Shown here: piece after piece, positions 31,599 through 39,566 of the stretch
How the letters are laid out: every line of letters starts with the position of its first letter
How positions within the stretch are numbered: position 1 is the stretch's first letter
NCBI GenBank assembly: GCA_947302275.1
Contig: CAMYUW010000020.1
Location: 1 to 42,671, forward strand
Length of the DNA: 42,671 bases
From: an uncultured Prevotellaceae bacterium
GTDB lineage: Bacteria > Bacteroidota > Bacteroidia > Bacteroidales > Muribaculaceae
Direction: 5' to 3'
The notes under the pieces: generated by a model
What the model was told of the DNA's origin: nothing
What the model saw: the letters and a program-made list of their open reading frames with translations, nothing else
The model's database searches: none
Program-made: the position numbers and the translations under genes

Positions 31599-32402
31599 AT
31601 GAATAAACCGTACTGGGGGCTATGGGCCCTGCTGCTGGCCGCACTTTGCTTTTTTGCTGTCCTCTCGTTCTGGCCTGAGGGCTTCAAGATAGGAGGTGTC
31701 GAAATCAAGACCGCCTCTTTTGCACAAGATGTAGAAGCTGAGCCCAAGAGCGAGAAACCGGCCAAAACCGATAGCCTCGACGAACACGGCCGCTTGCCCA
31801 ATGGCCGTCATCCCAAAGGCTGGCGTGCCCCGATGGATACCACAGCCAAGACCATCCTCTTCATCGGCGACTCGATGCTGGAGGGGCTTGCACCGCGTCT
31901 GGCCGCCTACTGCGACAAGAGCGGTCACAGGCTCATCGAGGTCATCTGGTACAGCAGTTCCACCCTGTGTTGGGGTCAAACGGCACGGTTGACTGAACTC
32001 AAGAAAACGTATCACCCTGATTATATAATGGTCTGTCTGGGCGCCAACGAGTTGTATGTCCCCGACATCAAGAAAGCGCGACGCCCCTACTTGAAGAAAA
32101 TGCTGGCCGAGATAGGTGATATCCCTTACGTGTGGATTGGCCCGCCTAACTGGGACGAGGATACGGGAATCAACGACCTGTTGTCTCAGGAGGTTGACGA
32201 AGGTTGTTTCTACTTGAGTGCCAATGATAAGTTTGATCGCAGCCGTGACGGGGCACATCCCACGCGCGCGTCGGCTCACAAGTGGATGGATCGGGTCATC
32301 AAGTGGATGAACACCAGTTGTGCTTATCCCATCCGCCTCAATACTCCCAGCGAGACCATCAGTCGTGCTGCCCGAATTGTAATCTATCAACCCCCGGTTT
32401 GA
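31599..32402 (+). CDS. Membrane-anchored SGNH/GDSL hydrolase-fold protein
   Basis: A 267-aa protein with an N-terminal membrane anchor at about 6-25, a linker to 75, and a periplasmic SGNH domain. The catalytic motifs are GDSM with S92, GANE at 148-151 and DGAHP with D217 and H220. The gene lies 5 bp before an MBOAT gene. In such pairs (PatA/PatB, AlgI/AlgJ-like) the membrane protein passes acetyl groups across the membrane and the SGNH protein transfers them to a polysaccharide or to peptidoglycan. Role as an O-acetyltransferase partner is inferred from this arrangement; an esterase role is the alternative. Confidence 0.88.
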   Translation: MNKPYWGLWALLLAALCFFAVLSFWPEGFKIGGVEIKTASFAQDVEAEPKSEKPAKTDSLDEHGRLPNGRHPKGWRAPMDTTAKTILFIGDSMLEGLAPRLAAYCDKSGHRLIEVIWYSSSTLCWGQTARLTELKKTYHPDYIMVCLGANELYVPDIKKARRPYLKKMLAEIGDIPYVWIGPPNWDEDTGINDLLSQEVDEGCFYLSANDKFDRSRDGAHPTRASAHKWMDRVIKWMNTSCAYPIRLNTPSETISRAARIVIYQPPV

Positions 32403-32407
32403 CCATA

Positions 32408-33886
32408 ATGATGTTACTCAACGCAATAGACTTCAACCAACTGCTGTCACTGTTCACTTTCAACCGTGACGAGCCGTTGCTGTTCACCAGCGGATTCTTC
32501 TGGGTGTTGTTCCTGGTGTTCCTGCCCATCTATGCAACAATCAAGTCGAGCCGTGTCAAGATGATGACTTTTGTCATCGCTTTCAGCCTTTTCTTTTTCT
32601 ACAAGTCCAGTGGGTGGTTTTTCCTGCTGCTGGTGGCGACTTCCTTTATCGACTGGTGGGTAGCACAGTTCATCGACTCAAGCAAGAACCGCTTGGAGAG
32701 GCGAATTGCCCTCACAGTTTCTCTGGTTCTCTCGTTGAGCGTGTTGCTGTTCTTCAAGTACAGCAACTTTGTGATGTCCAATCTGGAATCCCTCGTCGGA
32801 GGCAATTTCCAGCCTCTGGATCTGATTCTGCCTGTGGGCATTTCGTTCTACACGTTCCGGACAATCAGCTATGTCGTGGATGTTTATAAAGGTAAGATCC
32901 AGCCCAGCGACGACTATATTGATTACCTCTTCTTCTTGTCCTATTTCCCCTGCCTGGTTGCTGGCCCCATCGTGCGGGCGCGGGATTTCATGCCGCAGCT
33001 TCAGGAGAACAAGCCTGCCACGCGCGAGATGATCTATGGCGGATTGTGGCTCGTGATGTTGGGCATCTTGAAGAAGGCGGTGTTTGCCGACTATATCGCT
33101 CAGTATAACAATATAGCCTTTGGTAATCCTACGGGTTATACGGGCTTTGAGTTGCTCATGGCTGTGTTGGGCTACACGATGCAGATCTATTGTGACTTCT
33201 CGGGTTACAGCGACATGGCCATTGGCTTGAGCAGTATCATGGGCTTTAATCTGGGTATCAACTTTGACTATCCATACCGCTCACTCAATGTCACGGAATT
33301 CTGGCGCCGCTGGCACATCACGTTGTCGTTCTGGTTGCGTGATTATGTCTATATTCCCCTGGGCGGCAACCGCAAGGGTCAAGTGCGCCAGCACTTCAAC
33401 CTGATGGTGACCATGTTGCTGGGCGGCCTCTGGCATGGCGCGGCATGGACTTTTGTCGTGTGGGGTGCCGGGCATGGCATAGCCTTGTGTGTGCACAAGC
33501 TGTGCAAGCCGTGGCTCGACAGGATTGAGAGCACGCGGTTCACCCGCTCGGTGTCGTGGTTGATGACATTCGGCTTGGTGGCGTTCTTGTGGATTTTCTT
33601 CCGTGCCAGCTCGTTCCATGTCGCTGGTCAGGTAATCAGCCGCATCTTTACCGATTTTGAATGGGCTTATCTGCCCGTGTTCCTGGAGAAGCGTTGGACC
33701 TGGTGCCTGATGTTGGCGATTATCTTTGCGTTGCACTTTGTGCCCCGCCGCATTTGGGATCTACTGCGCGATAAGTTCATCTCTTCCCCGTGGGCGGTCA
33801 AACTGGTGATATTTATTGTGCTGATCCAGCTGGTGCTGCAGTTTGCCAGTGCGACGGTACAGCCGTTCCTGTATTCCCAATTCTGA
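32408..33886 (+). CDS. MBOAT-family membrane O-acyltransferase
   Basis: A 492-aa polytopic membrane protein of the AlgI/PatA/DltB type with about ten hydrophobic segments. Family motifs include LPVGISFYTFRTISYVVDVY, DFSGYSDMAIGLSSIMGFNL, EFWRRWHITLSFWLRDYVY and the catalytic histidine H343 in GGLWHGAAWTF. I chose the ATG at 32408 (MMLLNAIDFNQLL), because the open frame before it overlaps the SGNH gene and is not conserved in character. It is translationally close to that gene and should form an acetyl-transfer pair with it. The acceptor could be peptidoglycan, given the murein-peptide genes upstream, or an exopolysaccharide. Confidence 0.93.
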   Translation: MMLLNAIDFNQLLSLFTFNRDEPLLFTSGFFWVLFLVFLPIYATIKSSRVKMMTFVIAFSLFFFYKSSGWFFLLLVATSFIDWWVAQFIDSSKNRLERRIALTVSLVLSLSVLLFFKYSNFVMSNLESLVGGNFQPLDLILPVGISFYTFRTISYVVDVYKGKIQPSDDYIDYLFFLSYFPCLVAGPIVRARDFMPQLQENKPATREMIYGGLWLVMLGILKKAVFADYIAQYNNIAFGNPTGYTGFELLMAVLGYTMQIYCDFSGYSDMAIGLSSIMGFNLGINFDYPYRSLNVTEFWRRWHITLSFWLRDYVYIPLGGNRKGQVRQHFNLMVTMLLGGLWHGAAWTFVVWGAGHGIALCVHKLCKPWLDRIESTRFTRSVSWLMTFGLVAFLWIFFRASSFHVAGQVISRIFTDFEWAYLPVFLEKRWTWCLMLAIIFALHFVPRRIWDLLRDKFISSPWAVKLVIFIVLIQLVLQFASATVQPFLYSQF

Positions 33887-33937
33887 GATAAAGTCTAAAA
33901 AACTCTTAAATCAGGCTGGGCATTAAAAAAATATGTG

Positions 33938-33945
33938 TAGTTTTG
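33938..33945 (+). promoter_or_regulatory. -7 box before the first beta-barrel gene
   Basis: TAGTTTTG matches TAnnTTTG and ends 22 bp before the ATG; no clear -33 element. Confidence 0.45.
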
Positions 33946-33967
33946 GGGTCTGTTAATTATCAGCGCA

Positions 33968-34570
33968 ATGAAAAGAACATTTCTTTATTCCTTGTTACTT
34001 GCCGTCGTTATGATGACGGCCGTTTCGCAGCCTGCTTCTGCGCAGGTAAGATTTGGCATCCGTGGTGGTCTCACCTTGGGGAAACTCAAGTTTGATCGCG
34101 ATGTCATCAACAGCGATAACCGTGTGGGCTGGTCAGGTGGCGTGCTGCTGGACTTGAACATGCCTGTTCTGGGCATTGGGTTAGAGGCATCTGCCTTATA
34201 CACTCACCGCAATAACCGCTTGACCGACAACGAGCGGGTCTTCAAGCGTGACTATATTGACATTCCCGTGTATGTCCGTTACCGCTTGTCTTTGCCGAAA
34301 GTGGGGCATGTGTTTGCTCCCATGGTGTTCACGGGTCCTGATTTCTCGATACTGTTCAGCGAGAATGGCCCCGTCAACTACAAGAACAAGAAGACCTATC
34401 TGTCGTGGGACGTGGGCCTGGGTGCGGATTTGTTTAACCGCATTCGCTTGACCGGCACCTACGGTATCGGCATTTCCCGTGCCATGGACTATATCGACAG
34501 TGAATATCACGGCGACAAGATAGAGGGCAAGGACCGCTTCTGGACCTTGAGTGCTGCTGTGCTGTTCTAG
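33968..34570 (+). CDS. Outer-membrane beta-barrel protein (porin-like, 200 aa)
   Basis: A 200-aa exported protein with a signal peptide ending in ASA at about 25. The rest alternates hydrophobic and polar residues as in an eight-stranded outer-membrane barrel, starting with RFGIRGGLTLGKLKFD and ending in an aromatic C-terminal strand (FWTLSAAVLF). It fits the outer-membrane beta-barrel domain family that is abundant in Bacteroidetes, in which the roles are mostly unknown. A paralogue of similar size follows 79 bp later with its own promoter box. Confidence 0.83.
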   Translation: MKRTFLYSLLLAVVMMTAVSQPASAQVRFGIRGGLTLGKLKFDRDVINSDNRVGWSGGVLLDLNMPVLGIGLEASALYTHRNNRLTDNERVFKRDYIDIPVYVRYRLSLPKVGHVFAPMVFTGPDFSILFSENGPVNYKNKKTYLSWDVGLGADLFNRIRLTGTYGIGISRAMDYIDSEYHGDKIEGKDRFWTLSAAVLF

Positions 34571-34610
34571 GTGATCGGGAAGGGATATGTCCCATGTGGA
34601 ATTTTTTTTG

Positions 34611-34618
34611 TAATTTTG
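34611..34618 (+). promoter_or_regulatory. -7 box before the second beta-barrel gene
   Basis: TAATTTTG matches TAnnTTTG and ends 31 bp before the ATG at 34650. Confidence 0.5.
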
Positions 34619-34649
34619 CGCCATCATCAATAACGACTATCAAATTAAA

Positions 34650-35273
34650 ATGAAAAAAATATATTTACTGATTGCAATTGTCGTGTTAACTGCCACGGCT
34701 ATTCAGGCACAGACTTATTCGCGTTGGGGTATTACCGCTGGTGCCAACATCAATACAATTCATTTCAAGCAGTCCGATATCCTGCCCAGCAAGACCATGT
34801 GGGGTCCACAGTTGGGTGTGACGGGCGAGATGGTGTTCTCTGGCGTCGGTTTTGGCGTTGATGGCGCTTTGCTCTATAGCCTCAAGCAGGGTAAGGTGGA
34901 TTATGGCAGCCGTGAGGCGTGGTCCTCCCTGGGATTTGGCGATGAGACCGTTGCCATGCATTACCTGGACGTCCCCTTGCACCTCAAGCTCAAGTGGCGC
35001 CGCTTGAACGGACTCGAAAACACGATCATGCCGATGGTCTATGTGGGACCGCAATTCTCGTTCCTGACCTACGGCAACCATCGCAATCTGAATTCCTATC
35101 CTGCCGTCAATGTCTATTTGGATATGGGCTTTGGCGTTGAACTCATGGAACGCTGGCAGCTCAAGGTGGGTTATAACTTCTCGGTAGGTCAGACGTTCCA
35201 TACCAAGTTGCTTGATGATAACGTTGCCAAGAATCGTACTTGGTATTTCAATTTGACTTATTTTCTGAAGTAA
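34650..35273 (+). CDS. Outer-membrane beta-barrel protein (porin-like, 207 aa)
   Basis: A 207-aa exported protein with a signal peptide ending in IQA-Q at about 20. The opening strand YSRWGITAGANINTIHFKQS and the closing strand NRTWYFNLTYFLK are typical of the same outer-membrane barrel family as the preceding gene. The two are diverged tandem paralogues: they share the length, the order GVTGEMVFSGVGFGVDGALL versus GVLLDLNMPVLGIGLEASAL, and the aromatic last strand. Function unknown; a structural or adhesive role in the outer membrane is possible. Confidence 0.83.
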   Translation: MKKIYLLIAIVVLTATAIQAQTYSRWGITAGANINTIHFKQSDILPSKTMWGPQLGVTGEMVFSGVGFGVDGALLYSLKQGKVDYGSREAWSSLGFGDETVAMHYLDVPLHLKLKWRRLNGLENTIMPMVYVGPQFSFLTYGNHRNLNSYPAVNVYLDMGFGVELMERWQLKVGYNFSVGQTFHTKLLDDNVAKNRTWYFNLTYFLK

Positions 35274-35310
35274 CTTTTTTAGGCTTTAGACTTGAGGGGG
35301 CGTTGTGAAG

Positions 35311-36318
35311 ATGAATAAGCGATATGCCTTTGTTTTGCTGGCCCTTGCTGTTGCGGTCGTGATGCTGTTTGTCTCACGTGGCCGAAAGCGCTTTTTTACC
35401 AACGAGGGCGTGGTGTGGACTACCGAGTATCACATCACTTACGAAGCCGACAGGGATTTAGGCGATAGCATTCAGCTTATTTTCAATAACTTGGATATCA
35501 GTGTCTCGCCTTATAACAAGGCGTCTCTCATTTCGTCACTCAATGAAAACACCTCGACTCGGGTCGATGCCTATCTAAAAAGGTTGATAGAGGCCTCAAG
35601 GGTAGTAAACCGCGAGAGTGGGGGAGCGTTTGATCCGACTGTCATGCCGCTGGTCAACGCATGGGGCTTTGGATACAAGAGTGGCAAAATGCCTTCCCGC
35701 AAACAGCTTGATAGTATCCTGGCTTTTGTCGGGATGGAGAAGGTGGAACTCCACAACGACACGCTGGTAAAACGCGACCCGCGCCTGATGCTGGATTTCA
35801 GCTCGATTGCCAAGGGAATGGCCTGCGATGAAATCGGTCGCATGCTCAGCCGTAACGGTGCCCGCAACTGGCTGGTCGAGATTGGTGGCGAGGTGGCGGC
35901 CTGCGGCACGAACAAGCGGGGTACACCATGGCAGGTGTCGGTGGATATGCCCACGAGCGAGACGGGTGGCGTGAGCCATGACAGTGCCTTGACGTTGTCG
36001 CTTGATAGCGGCGCTGTTGCTACCAGCGGCAATTACCGCAAGTGGCGAGAAGAAGGCGGGAACAGGATTTCACACATCATAGATCCCCGTACGGGTGATA
36101 GCCGAGTCGGTAGTCTGCTCAGTGTTACCGTCATAGCCAACGACTGCATGAACGCTGATGCTTGGGCAACGGCATGCATGGTAATGGGTGCCGACGAGGT
36201 GAAGCGCCTCATGCAGCACAACGCCGACTTGGGTGTGATGACCATTGAGGCCGATACCGCCAGCGGCAACCTCATCGTTTGGAGCAACGCCCCCTTTGCC
36301 CACCGAGTCCGTCAATAA
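35311..36318 (+). CDS. apbE: FAD:protein FMN transferase (ApbE family)
   Basis: Attaches FMN covalently to a Ser/Thr of target proteins such as NqrB/NqrC or RnfG/RnfD. The ATG at 35311 gives 335 aa starting with a membrane anchor or signal segment (YAFVLLALAVAVVMLFVS); a GTG two codons earlier is less likely. Family motifs are SGGAFDPTVMPLVNAWGFG, LDFSSIAKGMACDEI, the VEIGGEV strand, AVATSGNYRKW followed by SHIIDPRTG, and NADAWATACMVMG. It acts on the periplasmic side. No Nqr or Rnf genes are present in the window, so its partner is elsewhere. It may be co-transcribed with the barrel gene 37 bp upstream. Confidence 0.93.
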   Translation: MNKRYAFVLLALAVAVVMLFVSRGRKRFFTNEGVVWTTEYHITYEADRDLGDSIQLIFNNLDISVSPYNKASLISSLNENTSTRVDAYLKRLIEASRVVNRESGGAFDPTVMPLVNAWGFGYKSGKMPSRKQLDSILAFVGMEKVELHNDTLVKRDPRLMLDFSSIAKGMACDEIGRMLSRNGARNWLVEIGGEVAACGTNKRGTPWQVSVDMPTSETGGVSHDSALTLSLDSGAVATSGNYRKWREEGGNRISHIIDPRTGDSRVGSLLSVTVIANDCMNADAWATACMVMGADEVKRLMQHNADLGVMTIEADTASGNLIVWSNAPFAHRVRQ

Positions 36319-36391
36319 CCTGGAATCTCACGTTCAATCTCCCTTTTTCAAGGTTAGTTCTATGAAATAACAATCTGTAACTGACTTGTGA

Positions 36392-36532
36392 CTATCTAGC
36401 TAATATAATGTCGATGAGGGTATTGACATCGGCGACTTAACGGGCATCGGTCACCTTGACAGGGGACGCATGCACGATGCTTGCCATGATCAGAGCTGCA
36501 ACAAAACAGATGGAAATATAAATACGTTTCAT
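36392..36532 (-). pseudogene. Decayed dockerin-protein remnant (signal peptide joined to dockerin end)
   Basis: The minus strand encodes a signal peptide, MKRIYISICFVAALIMASI-VHA, then nine residues and an in-frame TAA (36437-36439). Reading continues in the same frame as VADVNTLIDIILAR and a stop. This second part matches the last helix of the dockerin repeats elsewhere in the window (IADVTALIDRLL, IADVTAIIDQLL). The whole middle of the protein is missing, so it looks like a deletion derivative of a secreted dockerin gene with a later nonsense change. A degenerate copy of the dyad operator lies 9 bp before the ATG. Confidence 0.6.
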
Positions 36533-36541
36533 GACTCAGAT

Positions 36542-36558
36542 TATCAATTAATTAGACA
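36542..36558. promoter_or_regulatory. Degenerate dyad operator E (TGTC-N9-GATA)
   Basis: On the minus strand this reads TTGTCTAATTAATTGATAA with flanks; its first ten bases equal operators B and D1. The right half-site has one change. It lies directly before the dockerin remnant. Toward the plus strand the base 72 bp away begins TAACTATT, only a poor -7 match. Confidence 0.35.
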
Positions 36559-36672
36559 AAACGGTTTTATAATTTGCAAAAATAATGATTATTTAACCAG
36601 AACTGATGTTTATTAAAGAAAAACTCAAAATAACTATTACTGTCAGTTATCACATCAAGGAAATAGCTAACG

Positions 36673-36758
36673 ATATAGCAGTCAGCCCGCAGGGGGTGGG
36701 CCAACTGCTATATGATTCCCGAACAATTAGGACAAGACTATATCGTGCCCTAAAGTTC
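36673..36758. other. Structured intergenic element with two hairpins
   Basis: The first hairpin has perfect 10-bp arms (36673-36682 and 36704-36713), then a 2x2 internal loop and GCCC/GGGC. The second (36721-36758) pairs GAAC/GTTC and TTAGG/CCTAA. CGATATAG (36671) and CTATATCG (36738) could also pair, giving an alternative fold. It lies behind the DeoR gene (minus) and has no clear T-tract. A 63-codon plus-strand frame across it has no coding features. Confidence 0.4.
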
Positions 36759-36783
36759 TGTAGTGGTGTTAAGGTGTGGGGAA

Positions 36784-37548
36784 TTACTGGGCGATGATGA
36801 GCTCAATGCCCAGGTCCTCAATTCGTTTGATGGCCTTGGGAGAGATGCCTGCGTCGGTGATGATGATGTCAACAGCGTCGATATCGGCAATTTTGGCAAA
36901 ACCCCTTCGGCCGAATTTGCTGCTGTCGGCCAGCACGATGGTCTTTTGGGCTGCGGCGATCATCTTCTGGTTGAGCGCAGCCTCGCGCATCTCGGTTGTG
37001 GAGATGCCGTAGTCAAAGTCGATTCCGTCAACTCCCAGATAAAGTTTGCTGAAAGAACACTGTTCAAGGATGTGAGAAGCATACTCGCCCACAACCGACA
37101 GGCTGCTGTGACGTAGCACCCCGCCCAACTGGTAGATGTCGATGTTGTCGTGCTGGGATAGGATGTTGCTCACAGGAAGTGAGGCTGAGACGACCGTCAA
37201 TTTGTTGATGGGCACGATGTTACGGGCCAGTGCGTGAACTGTTGTTCCAGAGGCGATGCAGATGCTGTCGTTGTGTGTGATCAAGCGTGCCGCCTCGCGA
37301 CCGATCGCGTGTTTCTCGTCGGTAGCAAGTTTTTCCTTCTCGTTCACCGAGCGGTTGTTAATGTAGGGGTTGACCAGCACAGCCTTGCCGTGACTGCGGT
37401 GCAGCTTGTCACTCTTTTCCAGCTCGGTGAGGTCCTTTCGGATGGTCACGGCGCTCACGTTAAGCATAGAGACCAAATCATTTACCTGCACCGATCCGTG
37501 TTTGATCAGCGCTTCCATGATGATCTCGTGACGTTCTTCCTTGGTCAT
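36784..37548 (-). CDS. DeoR-family repressor, GlpR-like
   Basis: A 254-aa transcription factor. The N-terminal helix-turn-helix is at about 5-57 (EERHEIIMEALIKHGSVQVN, then VSAVTIRKDLTELEKSDKL). The C-terminal sugar-phosphate-binding DeoRC domain follows from about 75 (AARLITHNDSICIASGTTVHAL, VVSASLPVSNIL, DGIDFDYGISTTEMREAAL, ADSSKFGRRGF). It is divergent from glpABCT, so it is most likely the glycerol-3-phosphate-responsive repressor of that operon and of itself. The 374-bp spacer has two good promoters and several CGAAA elements. The inducer is inferred from gene context. Confidence 0.93.
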   Translation of the reverse strand: MTKEERHEIIMEALIKHGSVQVNDLVSMLNVSAVTIRKDLTELEKSDKLHRSHGKAVLVNPYINNRSVNEKEKLATDEKHAIGREAARLITHNDSICIASGTTVHALARNIVPINKLTVVSASLPVSNILSQHDNIDIYQLGGVLRHSSLSVVGEYASHILEQCSFSKLYLGVDGIDFDYGISTTEMREAALNQKMIAAAQKTIVLADSSKFGRRGFAKIADIDAVDIIITDAGISPKAIKRIEDLGIELIIAQ

Positions 37549-37569
37549 ATCAAAATGTAGATTAGATGA

Positions 37570-37836
37570 TTTCGTTTTGATGCGGCAAAAGTAATCAAAA
37601 GACCAATACGAACCAAAAAATCAACAAAAAAACTTTCGATTTTTTGAAAAATGAAATACAAAATGTTCAAAAATGGATATTGGTTAATTTCATTATAGAG
37701 TAAAAACGAAATCAATTATAAAGCAAAACGAAACAACCGTTTTTGATAAAATTCAAGAATAACCACCAATTTAAATTTCTAATTATCAATTATATATGTA
37801 ATTAAACGATGTTTCTAATCAAAAAATAATACGAAA
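37570..37836. promoter_or_regulatory. Probable repressor sites: dispersed CGAAA elements between the DeoR gene and glpA
   Basis: CGAAA occurs at 37707, 37729 and 37832 on the plus strand and at 37570-37574 and 37634-37638 on the minus strand; CGAAC is at 37609. The pair at 37707/37729 is 22 bp apart, about two helical turns; the copy at 37832 lies just before the glpA -33, and that at 37570 lies near the start of the repressor transcript. CGAAA repeats are recognised by several DeoR-type repressors in Gram-positive bacteria; binding here is inferred. Confidence 0.4.
37586..37617 (-). promoter_or_regulatory. Promoter of the DeoR-family gene
   Basis: On the minus strand TTTG (37617-37614), a 20-bp gap and TACTTTTG (37593-37586), 38 bp before the ATG. 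Confidence 0.65.
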
Positions 37837-37840
37837 TAAT

Positions 37841-37871
37841 TTTGTCAATCAAAAAAGGCTTTGTAACTTTG
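37841..37871 (+). promoter_or_regulatory. Promoter of the glpABCT operon
   Basis: TTTG at 37841-37844, a 19-bp gap and TAACTTTG at 37864-37871 match the Bacteroidetes consensus exactly. One of the CGAAA elements lies immediately upstream. Confidence 0.75.
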
Positions 37872-37922
37872 CACCGAAACTAAGATACTTAAATGGTTTT
37901 GCTACCCTTGAAACAATCGTTT

Positions 37923-39566
37923 ATGGTAACAAGTGACATTTATAAAAAAGAATATGACGTGATCATCGTGGGTGGCGGTGCTACTGGTGCTGGCACTGCG
38001 CGGGATTGCGCGTTGCGTGGCTTGAGCGTGCTGCTCGTGGAGCGCAACGACTATAGCACAGGCGCGACGGGCCGCAACCACGGCCTGATGCATAGCGGCG
38101 CGCGTTACGCCGTGACCGACGGTGAAAGCGCCAGCGAGTGCATCAGCGAGAATATGATTCTGCGTCGCATCGCCCGCCACTGCGTGGAGGAGACCGATGG
38201 CTTGTTCATCACCTTGCCCGAGGATGATTTGGAATATCAGAAGACCTTTGTCGAGGCGTGCCAGCGTGCTGGCATCCGTGCCGATGTCATCGAGCCCGCT
38301 GAGGCCCGCCGCATCGAGCCCGCTGTCAACCCTGAGCTGATTGGGGCCGTGCGCGTGCCCGATGCTTCGATTGACCCCTTCCGTCTGACTGTGGCCAATC
38401 TGCTCGACGCCCGCTTGCATGGAGCCGTTACGCTCAATTACCATGAGGTGGAGGGTGTCGTGATGAACCAGAACCGAATCGAGGGCTTGAAACTGTTCAA
38501 CAAGCAAAACGGCGAGCACGTAGAGGTTCGCGGACGCGTGGTGGTCAACGCTGCCGGCATCTGGGGACAACGCATTGCCCAGATGGCGGGTGCCAACATC
38601 TCGATGTTTCCTGCGCGTGGCGCGTTGCTGATTTTCGGCCATCGCGTGAACAATATGGTCATCAACCGTTGCCGCAAGCCGGCCAACGCTGATATTCTTG
38701 TGCCCGATGATACGGTGTGTGTGATCGGCACCACCAGCGACCGTATCCCCATCGAGACTGTCGATGACATGCGCGTTACCCGCGAGGAGGTGGATGTCTT
38801 GCTGAAGGAGGGCGTGAAGATTGCTCCGTCCCTGGCTACCACACGCATCATCCGTGCCTATGCCGGTGTCCGTCCGCTGGTTGCCAGCGACGATGACCCC
38901 AGCGGCCGCAGCATCAGCCGCGGCATCGTTTGCCTGGATCACGCCAAGCGTGACGGCATCGAGGGCTTTATCACCATCACGGGTGGCAAGATGATGACCT
39001 ATCGCCTGATGGGTGAGATCGCAACTAATGCTGTTTGTGCCAAGTTGGGCAATACGGCTCCATGTGTCACCGCAGCCCAGCCGCTCCCCGGATCGGAGGA
39101 AGGCGCTCCCGACCAGCGTGACGCTACCAAGCGTTACAGCTTCGGTCAGCGTGCCGCCATCGGCCGCCACGGCTCTCTAGCTGCCCGCATCGAGAAAGAT
39201 AATGACATCGACAACGCTTTGGTGTGCGAGTGTGAAGGCGTCACCGTGGGCGAAATCAAATATGCAGTACACCAGTTGCACGTTCACAACCTGGTGAACC
39301 TGCGCCGTCGCACCCGCGTCGGTATGGGCACATGCCAGGGCAAGCTCTGTTCTTGCCGTGCTGCCTCCCTGATGGGTGAGTTCAGACACGACGTGAAGGG
39401 CGCCCAAGAGGACCTTGCCGCTTTCCTCGACGAGCGTTGGAAGGGTATGAGGCCTGTGGCATGGGGCGATACGCTGCGTGAAGCACAGCTGACCTCTGCG
39501 ATTTATGAGGGCTTGTGCGGACTTGATCTGGCAGTCAACATGGAAGGAAAGGAGGACGTGCAATGA
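37923..39566 (+). CDS. glpA: Anaerobic glycerol-3-phosphate dehydrogenase subunit A
   Basis: Oxidises sn-glycerol 3-phosphate to dihydroxyacetone phosphate as the FAD catalytic subunit of GlpABC. The ATG at 37923 gives 547 aa with 11 residues before the FAD-binding DVIIVGGGATGAGTARDCAL, like E. coli GlpA; an in-frame ATG ten codons earlier at 37893 is the alternative. Strongly conserved blocks include ATGRNHGLMHSGARYAVTD, NAAGIWGQ and RAYAGVRPLVASDDDPSGR. The C-terminal BFD-like domain has four cysteines for a [2Fe-2S] cluster (CECEGVT, CQGKLCSC). It overlaps glpB by 4 bp (ATGA). Expression is probably repressed by the divergent DeoR protein. Confidence 0.97.
   Translation: MVTSDIYKKEYDVIIVGGGATGAGTARDCALRGLSVLLVERNDYSTGATGRNHGLMHSGARYAVTDGESASECISENMILRRIARHCVEETDGLFITLPEDDLEYQKTFVEACQRAGIRADVIEPAEARRIEPAVNPELIGAVRVPDASIDPFRLTVANLLDARLHGAVTLNYHEVEGVVMNQNRIEGLKLFNKQNGEHVEVRGRVVVNAAGIWGQRIAQMAGANISMFPARGALLIFGHRVNNMVINRCRKPANADILVPDDTVCVIGTTSDRIPIETVDDMRVTREEVDVLLKEGVKIAPSLATTRIIRAYAGVRPLVASDDDPSGRSISRGIVCLDHAKRDGIEGFITITGGKMMTYRLMGEIATNAVCAKLGNTAPCVTAAQPLPGSEEGAPDQRDATKRYSFGQRAAIGRHGSLAARIEKDNDIDNALVCECEGVTVGEIKYAVHQLHVHNLVNLRRRTRVGMGTCQGKLCSCRAASLMGEFRHDVKGAQEDLAAFLDERWKGMRPVAWGDTLREAQLTSAIYEGLCGLDLAVNMEGKEDVQ

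Noticed and set aside
36606..36797. 63-codon plus-strand frame behind apbE
   Set aside because: It runs through both hairpins of the structured element and into the end of the DeoR gene; no homology or good start context.
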